A stretch of 64,000 nt of DNA from Metellina segmentata. Lineage: Eukaryota > Arthropoda > Arachnida > Araneae > Tetragnathidae. The stretch covers positions 78,785,641 through 78,849,640 of the forward strand of contig OX375872.1 of assembly GCA_947359465.1 (NCBI GenBank). The letters run 5' to 3'. Every line of letters starts with the position of its first letter. Positions within the stretch are counted from its first letter, which is position 1. This document shows, one piece after another, positions 1-9,640 of this stretch. Under the pieces are notes generated by a model that ran no database searches, was not told where the DNA came from, and saw only the letters and a list, made by a program, of their open reading frames with translations. A program made the position numbers and the translations under genes.

Positions 1-1160
1 TTATATTTATATGAGTTTCATGCTAAAACACCAGAGTAAGTATACTTAAATCAACCATAATTTGGTAGTTTTGGAAAAATTGGAATGTATATTGAGTATC
101 ACGATTACTTTGATTGCTTCACCAGCACTGCTATATTATTTATCAAAATGATTATTTTTCAAAAAGTTCTTTTTTATGGAATTTCAGCTTTGATACTTCA
201 TTTATTTCGAGTCTTATTTTTGTTCTTTGCGCAATGTAAACAATTTACGAGTATTTGGGACATACGATATTTTTCAACGAACGGGAATGAAATAAAAACG
301 CGTGTTGGTTGATCACGTGCAGTAATATTTTCTGTTTGTTTTACTCTGAATTAATTTCGTATTTCTAAATTTTATGCACTTTTAGTTGTAACTTGTGGCA
401 ACTGCGAGATCAAGAGATAAAAAGGAATCACAAATTAATATCTTTAGAACACCCTTTTCCCGACATCTATTATTTTGTTTCATTAAGCTGTTTTCTTTTG
501 TTTTCTGTTTTAAGTATTTATTATTTTAATAAATTGTGTTATTTTTCATCACACGCAACACCACCACAAAGTATTCGACTTAAAGTGGCAGGTCTGTTGG
601 AATAAAGCTTTTAAGAATAATATTGAATTATTATTACCATTATTATTACAATATTACCATTATTGAAAGAATAATAATGTTTAAAAAATCCGAACTAGAG
701 CTTTTCAAACATTAAAACATTCATTGTCATAATGATAGAAGATTGCGAAATTCTACAATGTCACATGCCGGATGCAAGAGTGCCACAAGTAAAATAACAT
801 TGTTTTGTTTACTATGAGTGCGAGGGCACTCGTAGTAAATCGTAGTTTTTATTAATTGAGTTGAACGTGAAAAGAACTTAAGGAAGGGAATTTTAAATCT
901 CACTGAAAATCGTCTTTTTTAGTAGTAACCTTAGTATCACCTTTTGTAGCTTTGTCTTACAGCAAGGGTGAGATGTATGTGAAATGTATTATGTACATGA
1001 ATGGATATGCATGTGCAGGATTTGTGTGCAAAGTAGGTTGTAGAAATTATAAAGATGGCGAAAGGTGTTAAAATATTATTTTATTCTACGAAAAACGTAA
1101 GTGATTAAATATTTTGATCTTCAATCTAGTGTAAACCAATTCAAAATGAGTAAGGTCGGG
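1..1160 (+). repeat. 1.1 kb dispersed repeat, copy A (uninterrupted)
   Basis: This segment aligns along most of its length with 18190-20075 in the same orientation. Shared stretches include the start (TCAACCATAATTTGG), the middle (TTTATTTCGAGTCTT; GCGTGTTGGTTGATCACG versus its relative with TGTTCACG), the end of the first third (TTTTCATCACA) and the tail (TACAGCAAGGGTG; TAAGGTCGGGTATTT). The copies differ by many substitutions and small indels, so the duplication is old. Short reading frames inside it are not shared between the copies, so I do not call a protein. It carries no recognisable terminal repeats within the window, and the left edge may lie outside. It could be an unclassified transposon or a low-copy duplicated segment. 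Confidence 0.8.
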
Positions 1161-1560
1161 TATTTTACTAGTACAGAATAAGTTCTTCAAATAAATCGAA
1201 GTAAGAAATCTATGTATTTCTACAAGCCCTTTAAAAGTTATAAAACAGAAAACTTTAACATTTTTAATTTTATAGTCGATTGGTCGGTGTCTAAAGAAAT
1301 AACGTTTTACTTTAAAATTATATAAGGTAAATGTATCGAAGAATATGCAAATTATACCGATGAAAACTAATTCGTAAACCCTCTAGAAAAGCGATACAAT
1401 TATAAATTTTAAATTTCATAAATTGTTGATCTATGGAGACTTTTGGCTTCATGGAAACAAATAAGACCATTTTTCAGAAAGAGATACATACAAAGAAAAA
1501 TCTTCAAGAATTTTTTACATATCGATTTCAATTTATGTTACTTAATAAGGGCGTTATTAT
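1161..1560. other. AT-rich DNA, nothing recognised
   Basis: About 400 bases of AT-rich sequence after the end of the dispersed repeat. I see no reading frame, no tRNA-like box and no clear repeat here. Confidence 0.5.
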
Positions 1561-1911
1561 ATGATAGTTTGCTGGAAAACTAAAATTTTCATTTTTACAT
1601 TTTCACTTTTCTCGATATATTTATATGTACTTAGATCGATCTACTCATCTATATATATATATATATATATATACTTCTTTGCATCGAAGTATAATATATC
1701 TATATTTTTTAATCGAAATTTATTACATCTACGTCTTTTTTTTTCATCGAGGTTTAATATATCTAAACTTATCTATATGTATGCTTATTCCCATCGAAAT
1801 TTAATACATTTATAACTATACTTCGCATCAAAGTTAAATATATCTTTATCTATACTTCTTTGCCTCAAAGTTTAATCTCTCGATATATATCTACACTTCT
1901 TTCCTTCAAAT

Positions 1912-1982
<71 letters not shown>

Positions 1983-2300
1983 TATTTATATCTATACTTA
2001 TTTGCATCGAGAAATTTAATATATGTATATTATATATATATACATCGAATATATCTCTCTCATCGAAATTTAATATCTCTCTTCTTCGCTTATAAGATTA
2101 ATATACCTCTATATATCTATATCTATACTTCTTTGCTTCGAAGTTTAATATACCTATATCTATTCATATCTATACTCCTTTGCTTCGAAGTTTAATATAT
2201 ATCTATACACCTACCATCTATTTTTAATGTATCTATCCATCTATTTATGAATATCTTTCGATACCTCTCTATTTATATTATTATATCTCTATTTTTATCT
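1561..2300. repeat. Degenerate TATC/TA simple-sequence tract
   Basis: Low-complexity sequence built from TATA, TATCTA and TTTAATAT words. The phrase CTTTGC(A/T)TCGAAGTTTAATAT returns about seven times at irregular spacing, for example near 1680, 1850, 2130 and 2180. This suggests a decayed minisatellite of roughly 50-70 bp overlaid with TA expansion. Tyrosine- and isoleucine-rich reading frames across it are artefacts of the repeat. Confidence 0.75.
1914..1977. repeat. (TA)32 microsatellite
   Basis: An uninterrupted run of TA dinucleotides of about 64 bp inside the TATC-rich tract. Confidence 0.97.
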
Positions 2301-2310
2301 CTATATCTAA

Positions 2311-2572
2311 GTTGGTAGAGTAACCACAAGCAACCGAAGGGTTGCTAATTTGAATCCAACCTAAGATCGTCATGTACAAAAAGTGCTCGTTAAATAGCCT
2401 CAAATTTTCCCACGTTGGAGTGGTGTGCAATTTTAAAGCTCATTCTGTGACCTTGCCATATGATCGTGGTTCAAAATTACGTGGTGTTTTCCTCATATCT
2501 TTTCATTCGGGGTTTCATCTCGGACCGTCGACAATAGCCCATAGTAAGTCTCCAATGCGATACTAATTAAAT
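2311..2572 (+). mobile_element. tRNA-derived SINE, family A, decayed copy
   Basis: The head resembles the polymerase III promoter of a tRNA: an A-box-like AAGTTGGTAGAGTAACC and a B-box-like TTTGAATCCAACC. The body then matches the better copy at 32386-32705 word for word in several places (CGTTAAAT, CCTCAAATTTTCCCACGTTGG, GTGGTTCAAAATTACG, GGACCGTCGACAATAGCCC, CCAATGCGATACTAATTAA). SINEs are short retroposons copied by a partner LINE. This one is embedded in simple-sequence DNA and carries many mutations. Confidence 0.85.
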
Positions 2573-2584
2573 ACTTACCTACCT

Positions 2585-2935
2585 CTATATCTATTTATAT
2601 CTATTTATATCTATTTGTATCTATTTATATCTATTTGTATCTATTTACATCTATTTGTATCTATTTATATCTATTTGTATCAATTTATATCTATTTGTAT
2701 CTATTTATATCTATTTGTATCTATTTATATCTATTTAAAACTATTTATTTATTTCTCTATTTTGATATATATATATATATATCTGTCTATACCCATATCT
2801 ACCTATCTCTATATCGATATCTATCTATCTATCAATAGCTATATCCCGCATCTCATCTACCTATCTATAAACTAGATAGATAAAGAGAAAATACACACGT
2901 ATCTATACACCAACGCAAACATTTTTCACATTTAT
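2585..2935. repeat. 10-bp minisatellite (CTATTTATAT / CTATTTGTAT) grading into (ATCT)n
   Basis: From 2591 to 2740 the sequence is a nearly perfect array of ten-base units, mostly alternating CTATTTATAT with CTATTTGTAT, giving a 20-bp higher-order period. After 2740 it decays into TA and ATCT repeats up to about 2880. Reading frames rich in Tyr, Leu and Ile through it are repeat artefacts. Confidence 0.95.
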
Positions 2936-3050
2936 ATATTTGGAGCAGAACCGGCTGGAAGGCAGTCTTCCACGGACTATTTTCTCCGATTATTTATTTC
3001 GTGTTTTCCTTCTCAACGCAATTTACGACCAGTGTCTTAGTAAAAAAGCG

Positions 3051-3052
<2 letters not shown>

Positions 3053-3137
<85 letters not shown>
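3053..3137. repeat. (TA)n microsatellite, 85 bp
   Basis: Uninterrupted AT/TA dinucleotide run. The flanks at 2940-3052 and 3138-3560 are ordinary sequence in which I recognise nothing. Confidence 0.97.
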
Positions 3138-3141
<4 letters not shown>

Positions 3142-3562
3142 TATGGATCTATATGTATATATACATACATATAAAGGCAAGACCGGTACCAATTCTATCG
3201 ATTTCCGACAGGCCGCAGTATAAGATGTCAGAGAACAATAGGAGAACAGAAACTGTGTGTGGCTGGCTTAGCTTCGATTCGCCTTTTCATATTTTTTATG
3301 TTATTTACCCTCGCCAGTAGCACTTCCTTAGGATTTAACTCTTCATATTTTTATTCTTGAATGCCCGGTTGTTGGAGACTGCTCATATATTTATCGTTCA
3401 TGAAAATAACAGCTTTCTTCTTCGCGAAACATCTTTTCGTAGTAAATCCCTAACACTCAATCTGGGTGAGAAGCTTTTGCTTTCGCTTTAATAAAAATAA
3501 AGCGTCTGATTACATGTTTTGATGCTTTCTCAGTTCAATTTAGAAAAGAAAAACCAGGTTCT

Positions 3563-3640
3563 ATGTTAAATACATCGACGTTTTTTTTTATAAAACATCG
3601 ATGTTAAATACATCGACGTTTTATTTATAAAATATCGATG
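3563..3640. repeat. Two 38-40 bp tandem units with hairpin-forming arms
   Basis: The unit beginning ATGTTAAATACATCGACG is repeated twice. Within each, ACATCGACGTTTTA faces TAAAACATCGATGT across a short T/A loop. The 12-bp palindrome AACATCGATGTT lies at the junction. The array abuts the truncated end of a minus-strand SINE. Confidence 0.8.
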
Positions 3641-3735
3641 TTTGTACACGACGGTCTTTGGTTGGATTCGAACTCGCAGCCCTCTGGTTGTTAATCCGTT
3701 ATTATTACCGCAACCCCTAAATCTCATCGGAGAAC
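3641..3735 (-). mobile_element. SINE family A, 5' head only
   Basis: Read on the minus strand this is a tRNA-like head: GGGGTTGCGGTAATAATAACGG (A-box region) followed by GCGAGTTCGAATCC (a good B box) and then ACCGTCGTGTAC, which also follows the B box in the full copy at 32386-32705. The element is cut off after about 95 bases, where the hairpin tandem repeat begins. Confidence 0.8.
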
Positions 3736-3801
3736 AAGTAAAAAGAGCAATATAGGCGAATGCTAAATAAATCAACGGGGGTCACTGTACTTAGTTATTA
3801 A

Positions 3802-4016
3802 CTCTTCTGGTGGTTTTCTTGATGAGGCATCTTGCTATTAGAACAAAACTGAATAGATTTTAGTGGACAACTCGTCTTTTAGAAGAAATTTAATCAGATT
3901 TTGGTAACTTCATCATAAAAGCATCAGAAATATGATGGGAACATACGTTATTATATATATAGCAAAATCGATAATATCTTGATGAGCGAGATATTTCGTC
4001 GAAACGACTTCGAGGG
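3802..4016 (-). mobile_element. TTAA-flanked MITE (piggyBac-like), copy 1
   Basis: A 215-bp element flanked by TTAA on both sides (3798-3801 and 4017-4020). On the minus strand it starts CCCTCGAAGTCGTTTCGACG and ends with the relative of GACAACCACCAGGAGGG. It contains GACGAAATATCTCGCTC-type and AAGATATTATCGATTTTGC words shared with the other copies. There is no coding capacity. TTAA target duplication and CCC-starting ends are known for the piggyBac superfamily; the assignment here is inference. Confidence 0.75.
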
Positions 4017-4020
4017 TTAA

Positions 4021-4864
4021 AACAAAAGATCATGATTTTGTAACTCGTGAAACAAATTATGTATCGTTTAATAATTTTAGGCTAATCCTTCATGGGGTAA
4101 AATAATTTTTTATAAAAATTTCGCATCAGGCGAACTATGTTGCATCGAAAAATCCAGAAAAGTTCAGCTGAAGCATTTAGTTGACTTTAATGAATTGCAT
4201 CGTGAAGGGAATTAGCTGGAATAAGTAATGAGTAAACCAATGAAGATAAGTGTAACGAAACAGAATATTTTGCTCTCGTTCAATTCTTCACTTCCAGCTC
4301 ATTAGCCGTGATTTAGCTTGATGAATGGCTAAATTGACAAAACCATTTTATTCATATCTCTCTCGTAGACGCGAATTAGCCTAGTTAACTCTTTAAAGAG
4401 ATTTTCCTCGTTCATTAAAAATAATTCGCAAAGTATATGTTTCTAACAAGACTGGGAATTGTGAATTACGCTGTATTTATATACCACATCATTCAAACTA
4501 GATATCTCTATGGCACATAAAAAAAATTGCGGCATATTTAAGTAAGTTTTACCGTGATTCATTTACGGAGAACTTGTGTACGCGATTGCATTTCACCGGA
4601 CATTTTAAATAATATTTATCTCAAATTAGTTTGAGATTCTAGAAACACATGGAAGTTTTTAGGGGAGATATTTGTGAGAAAATTAATGATCAGCATAATC
4701 ATTGTCTAAAAAGCTCTGAGAAACTGATTAAGAGACATTATTATGCTAAAAATCTAAGAAGCGGGACCTTTCAAATGAAAATATCTATTTTTGAATTGTG
4801 GAGTATTATAGGCATGAATTTAAGGAAGTGACCCCAAAGTCATAATTACTTGGGAGACCAATTC
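4021..4864. other. Single-copy-looking DNA, no gene recognised
   Basis: Moderately AT-rich sequence without simple repeats and without matches elsewhere in the window. Between about 4130 and 4430 homeodomain-type cores (ATTAG, TAATGA, AATTAGC) are frequent, but such words are common in AT-rich DNA. A 60-residue reading frame at 4649-4831 has no recognisable features. I call no gene. Confidence 0.4.
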
Positions 4865-4868
4865 TTAA

Positions 4869-5091
4869 CCTTTCAAGTGGTTTTGGAGTGATGTCTGGTC
4901 CATCAAGACCTCACCAATATTGCTAATGATAAAGTATCTCGTCATCAAGATATTTACGAGTTTGGTTTTTATGATGACGAAATCAAGATCTCGTTAGTCT
5001 TCTTCTAATGACGAGGCATCTCATCCATCAAAATCCTATAATGGTTTTTTGCTAATGACGAGATACCTTGTATATATAACCATCAAGAGGG
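4869..5091 (+). mobile_element. TTAA-flanked MITE (piggyBac-like), copy 2
   Basis: A 223-bp element with perfect TTAA on both sides (4865-4868 and 5092-5095). Left end CCTTTCAAGTGGTTTTGGAG, right end ATAACCATCAAGAGGG. Internal words in order: GCTAATGATAAAGTATCTCG, CATCAAGATATT, GATGACGAAATCAAGATCTCG, TTCTTCTAATGACGAGG and TTTGCTAATGACGAGATACC. The same order is seen in the other long copies. Confidence 0.8.
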
Positions 5092-5095
5092 TTAA

Positions 5096-5463
5096 ATTTC
5101 CCCATAGAATCCCATTGATAGGTTCACGATCTAATATCCATTCTTCAACTCACGTTCATCTCTGCATGGCTTTTAAACCGTTTTGAATAACGTGACCCAT
5201 AGCATCTTTCTTGAGATTATTTTAATCGCTAGATGTGACCATTTAGTCACGCGAGTGAGTACATTATGTACCCCACAAACAACAAACACACTTGGCAAGT
5301 ATTGAAGCGTTGCATAATTTGTATTTCCCGTGTTCATCAAAGCTCATGAATATAAACCTCGTATCGTGGTTTATTTCAAATATTCTCTAAGTGCCACCTG
5401 ATGGAGGCTGGAGGAGGGATGGGTAGCTTATTTTTCTGCATCCGTTTCTTGTCTAGTTTCTTT
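5096..5463. other. Spacer, nothing recognised
   Basis: Ordinary sequence between two MITE copies. No repeat, RNA gene or convincing reading frame was seen. Confidence 0.4.
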
Positions 5464-5467
5464 TTAA

Positions 5468-5550
5468 CCCTCGAAGTGACTTCGACGAGATACCTCGTTC
5501 AAGATCTGATAAATTTAGCTAATGACGAGATACCTCGTCAAGACAAAACG
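5468..5550 (+). mobile_element. TTAA MITE, copy 3, right end missing
   Basis: Begins with TTAA (5464-5467) then CCCTCGAAGTGACTTCGACG, and contains CGAGATACCTCGTTCAAGAT and GCTAATGACGAGATACCTCG. It stops after GTCAAGACAA, just where the other copies go on to ACCACCAGGAGGG. A reading frame at 5401-5679 runs through it and is not taken as a gene. Confidence 0.7.
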
Positions 5551-6317
5551 TCCCTTTTTCTCCAAGAGCGTGCGAATAAAGATCCAAATTTTCCCTTGAC
5601 TAGAACTGAAGATAGTTTGGAATGCATTTTACACTACATATTTTCACTACATGACTGTTTTCAACGCGAAGATAAATAACTAGAGGTCGGAATTCTATTT
5701 CATGTATTGTTTGCGCATGCTTTTGTTACTAAGCATTGTATTGTGTATCTTGTCCATTGAAAACAAAAACAAAAAGTCAAAAATCGAACACACCCAACAA
5801 AAACTATTCCACCATTCCCATCTATCATTACGAAATTTCTGACTTCAATTATTGAACTGCAGGAGTTTGCAAAAAGCCAGTCGATGATAAGTTCCAAACT
5901 GGCTAGATGTGTATTGGAATTCTTTAACTAAAAACGTGCCACAAAATTCAATACCTCATGTCACTCGTTTCCAAAGTGCTCTTGACTCAGATAAGTAAGA
6001 ATGGGGAGGATCACTCCGAAAATATCGATGATGGAAAATTCCTTACTACTGTACTTGACAGAAAAGTTCCGGTTTCCACGTTTGTTGCTAAACCTCAAGC
6101 GCGTATGACTTGGGGCACATTAAACTGTAACACTCGCGTCCAAATATTAAAAACTTAGGATAGAGTTTCTCCAGAGATTTTTTATGAAATTACTGCTCAG
6201 CAATCCCTCAACGCAAACATTTCTAAACTTTTATGCTTGTGTTGTGAAAAATTAATGGTCATAATGATTCCGATTTTAACGAAACCCTTAAAAGAAAGCG
6301 TCACGAGATTTTCGAGT
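5551..6317. other. Spacer, nothing recognised
   Basis: No repeat family member and no convincing coding signal. Reading frames of about 65 residues on each strand (5700-5897, 5958-6158) lack motifs. Confidence 0.4.
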
Positions 6318-6485
6318 AATGAGTATTGTTTTACCCCACAACAATGATTTGGTATATATTGGTGGAGAGAAACCAACAGAAAATTCTACTGTTCAGTAAG
6401 GTTAAAATTGATTACAAGTTATACAGAGAAGACTGCAGGTTACAGGCCAGATATATACGTGTGAACTCCTCACAGGGTTAATACC
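6318..6485 (+). repeat. Dispersed repeat D, copy 1
   Basis: Shares an ordered series of words with 7025-7255 and 16690-16885: GAGTATTGTTTTACCCCACA, AATGATTTGGTA, AGGTTAAAATTGATTACAAG, CAGAGAAGACTGCAGGTT, ATATATACGTGTGAAC. It ends next to GGGTTAA. Function and class are unknown. Confidence 0.6.
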
Positions 6486-7024
6486 CTATACCGTTACCAT
6501 AGTAATGTTCTCTATTTTTCTTTCTATTAATTGCTTCTTAAATACTTTTTTTTCGAGTCAGATGTTTTTATTTGCAAAATCTTCCAAAACCTCTTCTTTC
6601 TATTACATTAATTAACAACCAAAGTTGAGTATTTGGTTGGTTGCATGGTTGGTTTTTGATTTTATGGTACAATGACCATATTTGGTAAAGCTGAGCTAAA
6701 TACAAGACAATGTCAAGTAATTGCGAAAAGAAAGAATGGAGAGAAGAAAATAGAGAAAGACACTGCTTGGGCATCCTCTGGCAGTACCCCCCCCCCCTTC
6801 TATGTTTACCAAGGATAGAAAACCCCATGAGAAAAGAATAGGGCACAGAGGATACCTCAGGCTCAAGGATGAGGATTTTAAAATATTTTTTAGTAGTTAC
6901 TGCTATTTAATATCAAAACGAGAAGAAAGTTGACATAAAACACATAACCGTAGAATTAATAATAAAAGAAAGACTAAAATTTTTTTAATAAGATTATGTG
7001 TTCTAGTAACAAAAATCAAATAGT
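6486..7024. other. Spacer with an 11-base C run
   Basis: No family repeat recognised. An uninterrupted run of eleven C at 6787-6797 is the only notable feature. Reading frames on the minus strand (6568-6846, 6903-7163) show no domain. Confidence 0.4.
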
Positions 7025-7255
7025 AATTCCACTCTCGTCCTGTGGACGTCAAGAGATTTCTAGAAGTGTAGTATTTCTTTTCCCCCATAACCCGCATAAT
7101 GATCAAACAACTACATATATTGCTTAAAAGAATCCAAGAGGCAATCAAGATTTTATTGGTCAATAAGGTCCAGACTGGTTAGAAGTCAATCAGAGAAGAC
7201 TTGAGGTTGCATTACGGATGTATGCATGTGAACCCCACAGAGAGTTATTTAACTC
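7025..7255 (+). repeat. Dispersed repeat D, copy 2
   Basis: The longest of the three D copies. Key words: GTGTAGTATTTCTTTTCCCC, GCATAATGATCAAACA, TATTGGTCAATAAGGTCCAG, TGGTTAGAAGTCAATCAGAG, AAGACTTGAGGTTGCA and GTGAACCCC. The order matches copy 3 at 16690-16885 throughout. Confidence 0.65.
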
Positions 7256-7453
7256 CTCATGTCCTGATAACCGAAGTTGCGTAATGTTTTACTGATCTAT
7301 AATCGCAACCCAAGAGAACTTGTATATTCAAGAATATTATAGCCATCATAGTTTAGTCGGATTTTAAGTTCACCATTTAAATTCGTTTTTTTTTTTAGTT
7401 GTACATTTTGAAATAACCAAAATTATTCCTTTTATAGTCATTATTATAATATA

Positions 7454-8658
7454 CACTGACAAGCCAAAACATTATGACCATCCCCACATTTTTAAATGAA
7501 CTCATCTGTATGACGTTGAGGGTATGTGATTAAGTGAGAATGGTATTTAACTGTTGCTGGAGAAGATAAGTAATCATTCTTGTACTTACTATTGCGTGTG
7601 ATGGGAAAGGCTGCAGATCTAAGAGAATTTGATAGAGGGCAGATCGTAATAGCCCGAAGACTCGGAACGAGTATCACCGCAACTGCACGACTAGTAGGTT
7701 GTTCACGATCTGCCGTTGTTAGTATTCATGCAAAGTGGATAAATGACGGTGACACCAGTAGTAGACGCCACGGTGTTGGTCGTTCACGCGTCATCAAAGA
7801 AAAGGACGTCGGAGACTGTCCCGCTTGGTAAAGCAAAATCGGCGCGAGACAGTGGCTCAGTTTACAGCCCAATACAATGCAGGTCCAAGAGCATGTGTTT
7901 CAAAACACACAGTTCAGCGGACACTGTTTGATATGGGACTGTGCAGCAGACGTCCCATTCGTGTGCCTCTGCTGAACAAGCGTCATGGTCAGCTACACCT
8001 ACAGTGGGACCGGGAACATCGAGACTGGACCATGGATGAGTGGAAGAGAATTGCCTGGTCAGATGAATCCCGATCTCTCATTCATCACTACGATGGTCTT
8101 GTCAGGGTACGCCGTCTGCCAGGCGAATAGATGCTCCCCTCTTGTACAGCAGGTCATACACAAGCTGGTATTGGCTGTATTATGCTTTGGGGGACATTCT
8201 CATGGGCGGCTCTGGGACCAGTAGTTATGGTAGAACAGACCATGAACCCTGTGAACTATCTGAACATCATTGCGGATCAGTTGCGTCTGTCTTCCCAACA
8301 GGAAAGGTAATCTTCCAGCAGGACAACGCCTCATGTCAGAAGGCTCGGATTGTGTTGGAGTGGTACGAGGAGCATACTGATGAATTCCACTTAATGTCCT
8401 GGCCACCTAACTCGCCGGATCTTTATCCGATCGAGCACATTCGGGGTGTCTTGGAGCGGCAGCTCAGAGCTCAAACACCACCATGTGCGAATTTCTCGAC
8501 TTTGCGTGTCAGCTGCTTAGACATTTGGTATAACCTGACTCTAGCCATGTACCAAGAACTTGGGGCATCTATGCCCAGGCGAGTTGTAGCTGTTTTGCAG
8601 GCCAAAGGAGGCGCAACGCGTTATTGAGAGGTGGTCATAATGTTTTGGCTCTTTAGTG
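7454..8658 (+). mobile_element. Tc1-like DNA transposon, 1205 bp, inactive
   Basis: Terminal inverted repeats are visible: CACTGACAAGCCAAAACATT at the left, and at the right the complement of CACTAAAGAGCCAAAACATT, both followed by ATGACCA. Each end is next to TA (7452-7453 and 8659-8660), the target dinucleotide of the Tc1/mariner superfamily. About 150 bases of leader separate the left end from the transposase start. The element is near full length and its ends are still recognisable. The transposase gene inside is broken. Confidence 0.93.
7601..8627 (+). pseudogene. Tc1-family transposase pseudogene, DD36E spacing
   Basis: Encodes, in three successive frames, the parts of a cut-and-paste transposase. 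The N-terminal helix-turn-helix starts [20 protein letters not shown] and includes [25 protein letters not shown] residues, followed by a GVGRSR segment in the GRPR-hook position. The first catalytic Asp is in WSDESR (codon 8062-8064), the second in FQQDNA (8322-8324), and the Glu in SPDLYPIEH (8433-8435). That leaves 36 residues between the second Asp and the Glu; 34 is the usual Tc1 number. The C-terminus AKGGATRY is typical and intact. Breaks: a frame change near 7800-7815, a TAG stop at 8128-8130 after the RLPGE motif, and a small deletion with frame change near 8280. It cannot give a working protein as it stands. Start at 7601 is chosen because the preceding in-frame Met at 7580 has no family counterpart. 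Confidence 0.92.
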
Positions 8659-8660
8659 TA

Positions 8661-9640
8661 TGATATTGAATTAATTATTTTATGAGTTGTACGTATCGAA
8701 ATAGACCAAAATGATTTCCCTGTTCCATGAATATTCTCTTACTTACTTTTATAAATATAGTGATTTCAACTTTTGAAGAATCTGTTTCACATTCTATACC
8801 CAAATTATCAGACTTCACGAGATTGTGTGTGTTTGTTGCAGTTTTTAAAGGTTATTTTCCAACATACGCATGTAAAGGGAACATTTCAAACACTACATAC
8901 CAAATTTGAATAAATATCGCACCCCTGCAAAAAAAAGTGACGCAAGTCAAAAATAAAAATTTTGACGTTATACCATTGTAAAATATGTATGAGATGTCCT
9001 AGCGTGTTATATTACTATTCTATAGAATATAATAGAAGTTACCACCATAAATAACTACCTAAAATTTAAAAGAAGTTTATACTATTTCAATATACGTTTT
9101 ATAGTATACTTTAAGTTGCTGTTTCTCAAATATTCTGCAATTTTGAATTGTGTCACTTTTCTTGCTGGGGTACGATGAGTACAGGGTTATTGTATATTTT
9201 CATAGATATCTTTCTTAAACATATGAGAACATCCGAACAGCAAACGTTGATGAATATTAGTAAATCGTTACCAAAATAAAACTTTAAAAACTCACAAAAC
9301 TGTCCTCATATTAATCAACTCCAAAAGTAAGAAATAATAATGAATTCGAATGGCAATAATAATTCATGGAAAGGACCAAAGCAAGTCAGAATGCTATTTC
9401 TCTTTTTAAGCATACCTAATGAACCCGATAAACAACATTAAGAAACTAAGTTATACGCAACTTGTAACAAAGAAAACCCCGAGTCTGAGCTCTTAGTACT
9501 AATACAGAACTATTGATCACTCCTCAAATTCGACCTAATGAAGTGGCTGTACAGCAAACTGAAACCCGAAGATAGATATAAATGTGGCAAAAATGAACCA
9601 AAGGAGATAAAGGAAATAAGCAGCAGGAGGGGTCGAGTGG
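8661..9640. other. Spacer, nothing recognised
   Basis: AT-rich sequence between the Tc1 element and the next array. Reading frames at 8727-8909 (+) and 9535-9744 (-) show no recognisable domain; the second runs into the array. Confidence 0.4.

Noticed and set aside
1860..2195. Long Tyr/Ile-rich reading frame
   Set aside because: It is a direct translation of the TA and TATC repeats.
7580..8627. Intact Tc1 transposase gene
   Set aside because: The coding sequence changes frame twice and has a stop at 8128-8130, so it is recorded as a pseudogene.
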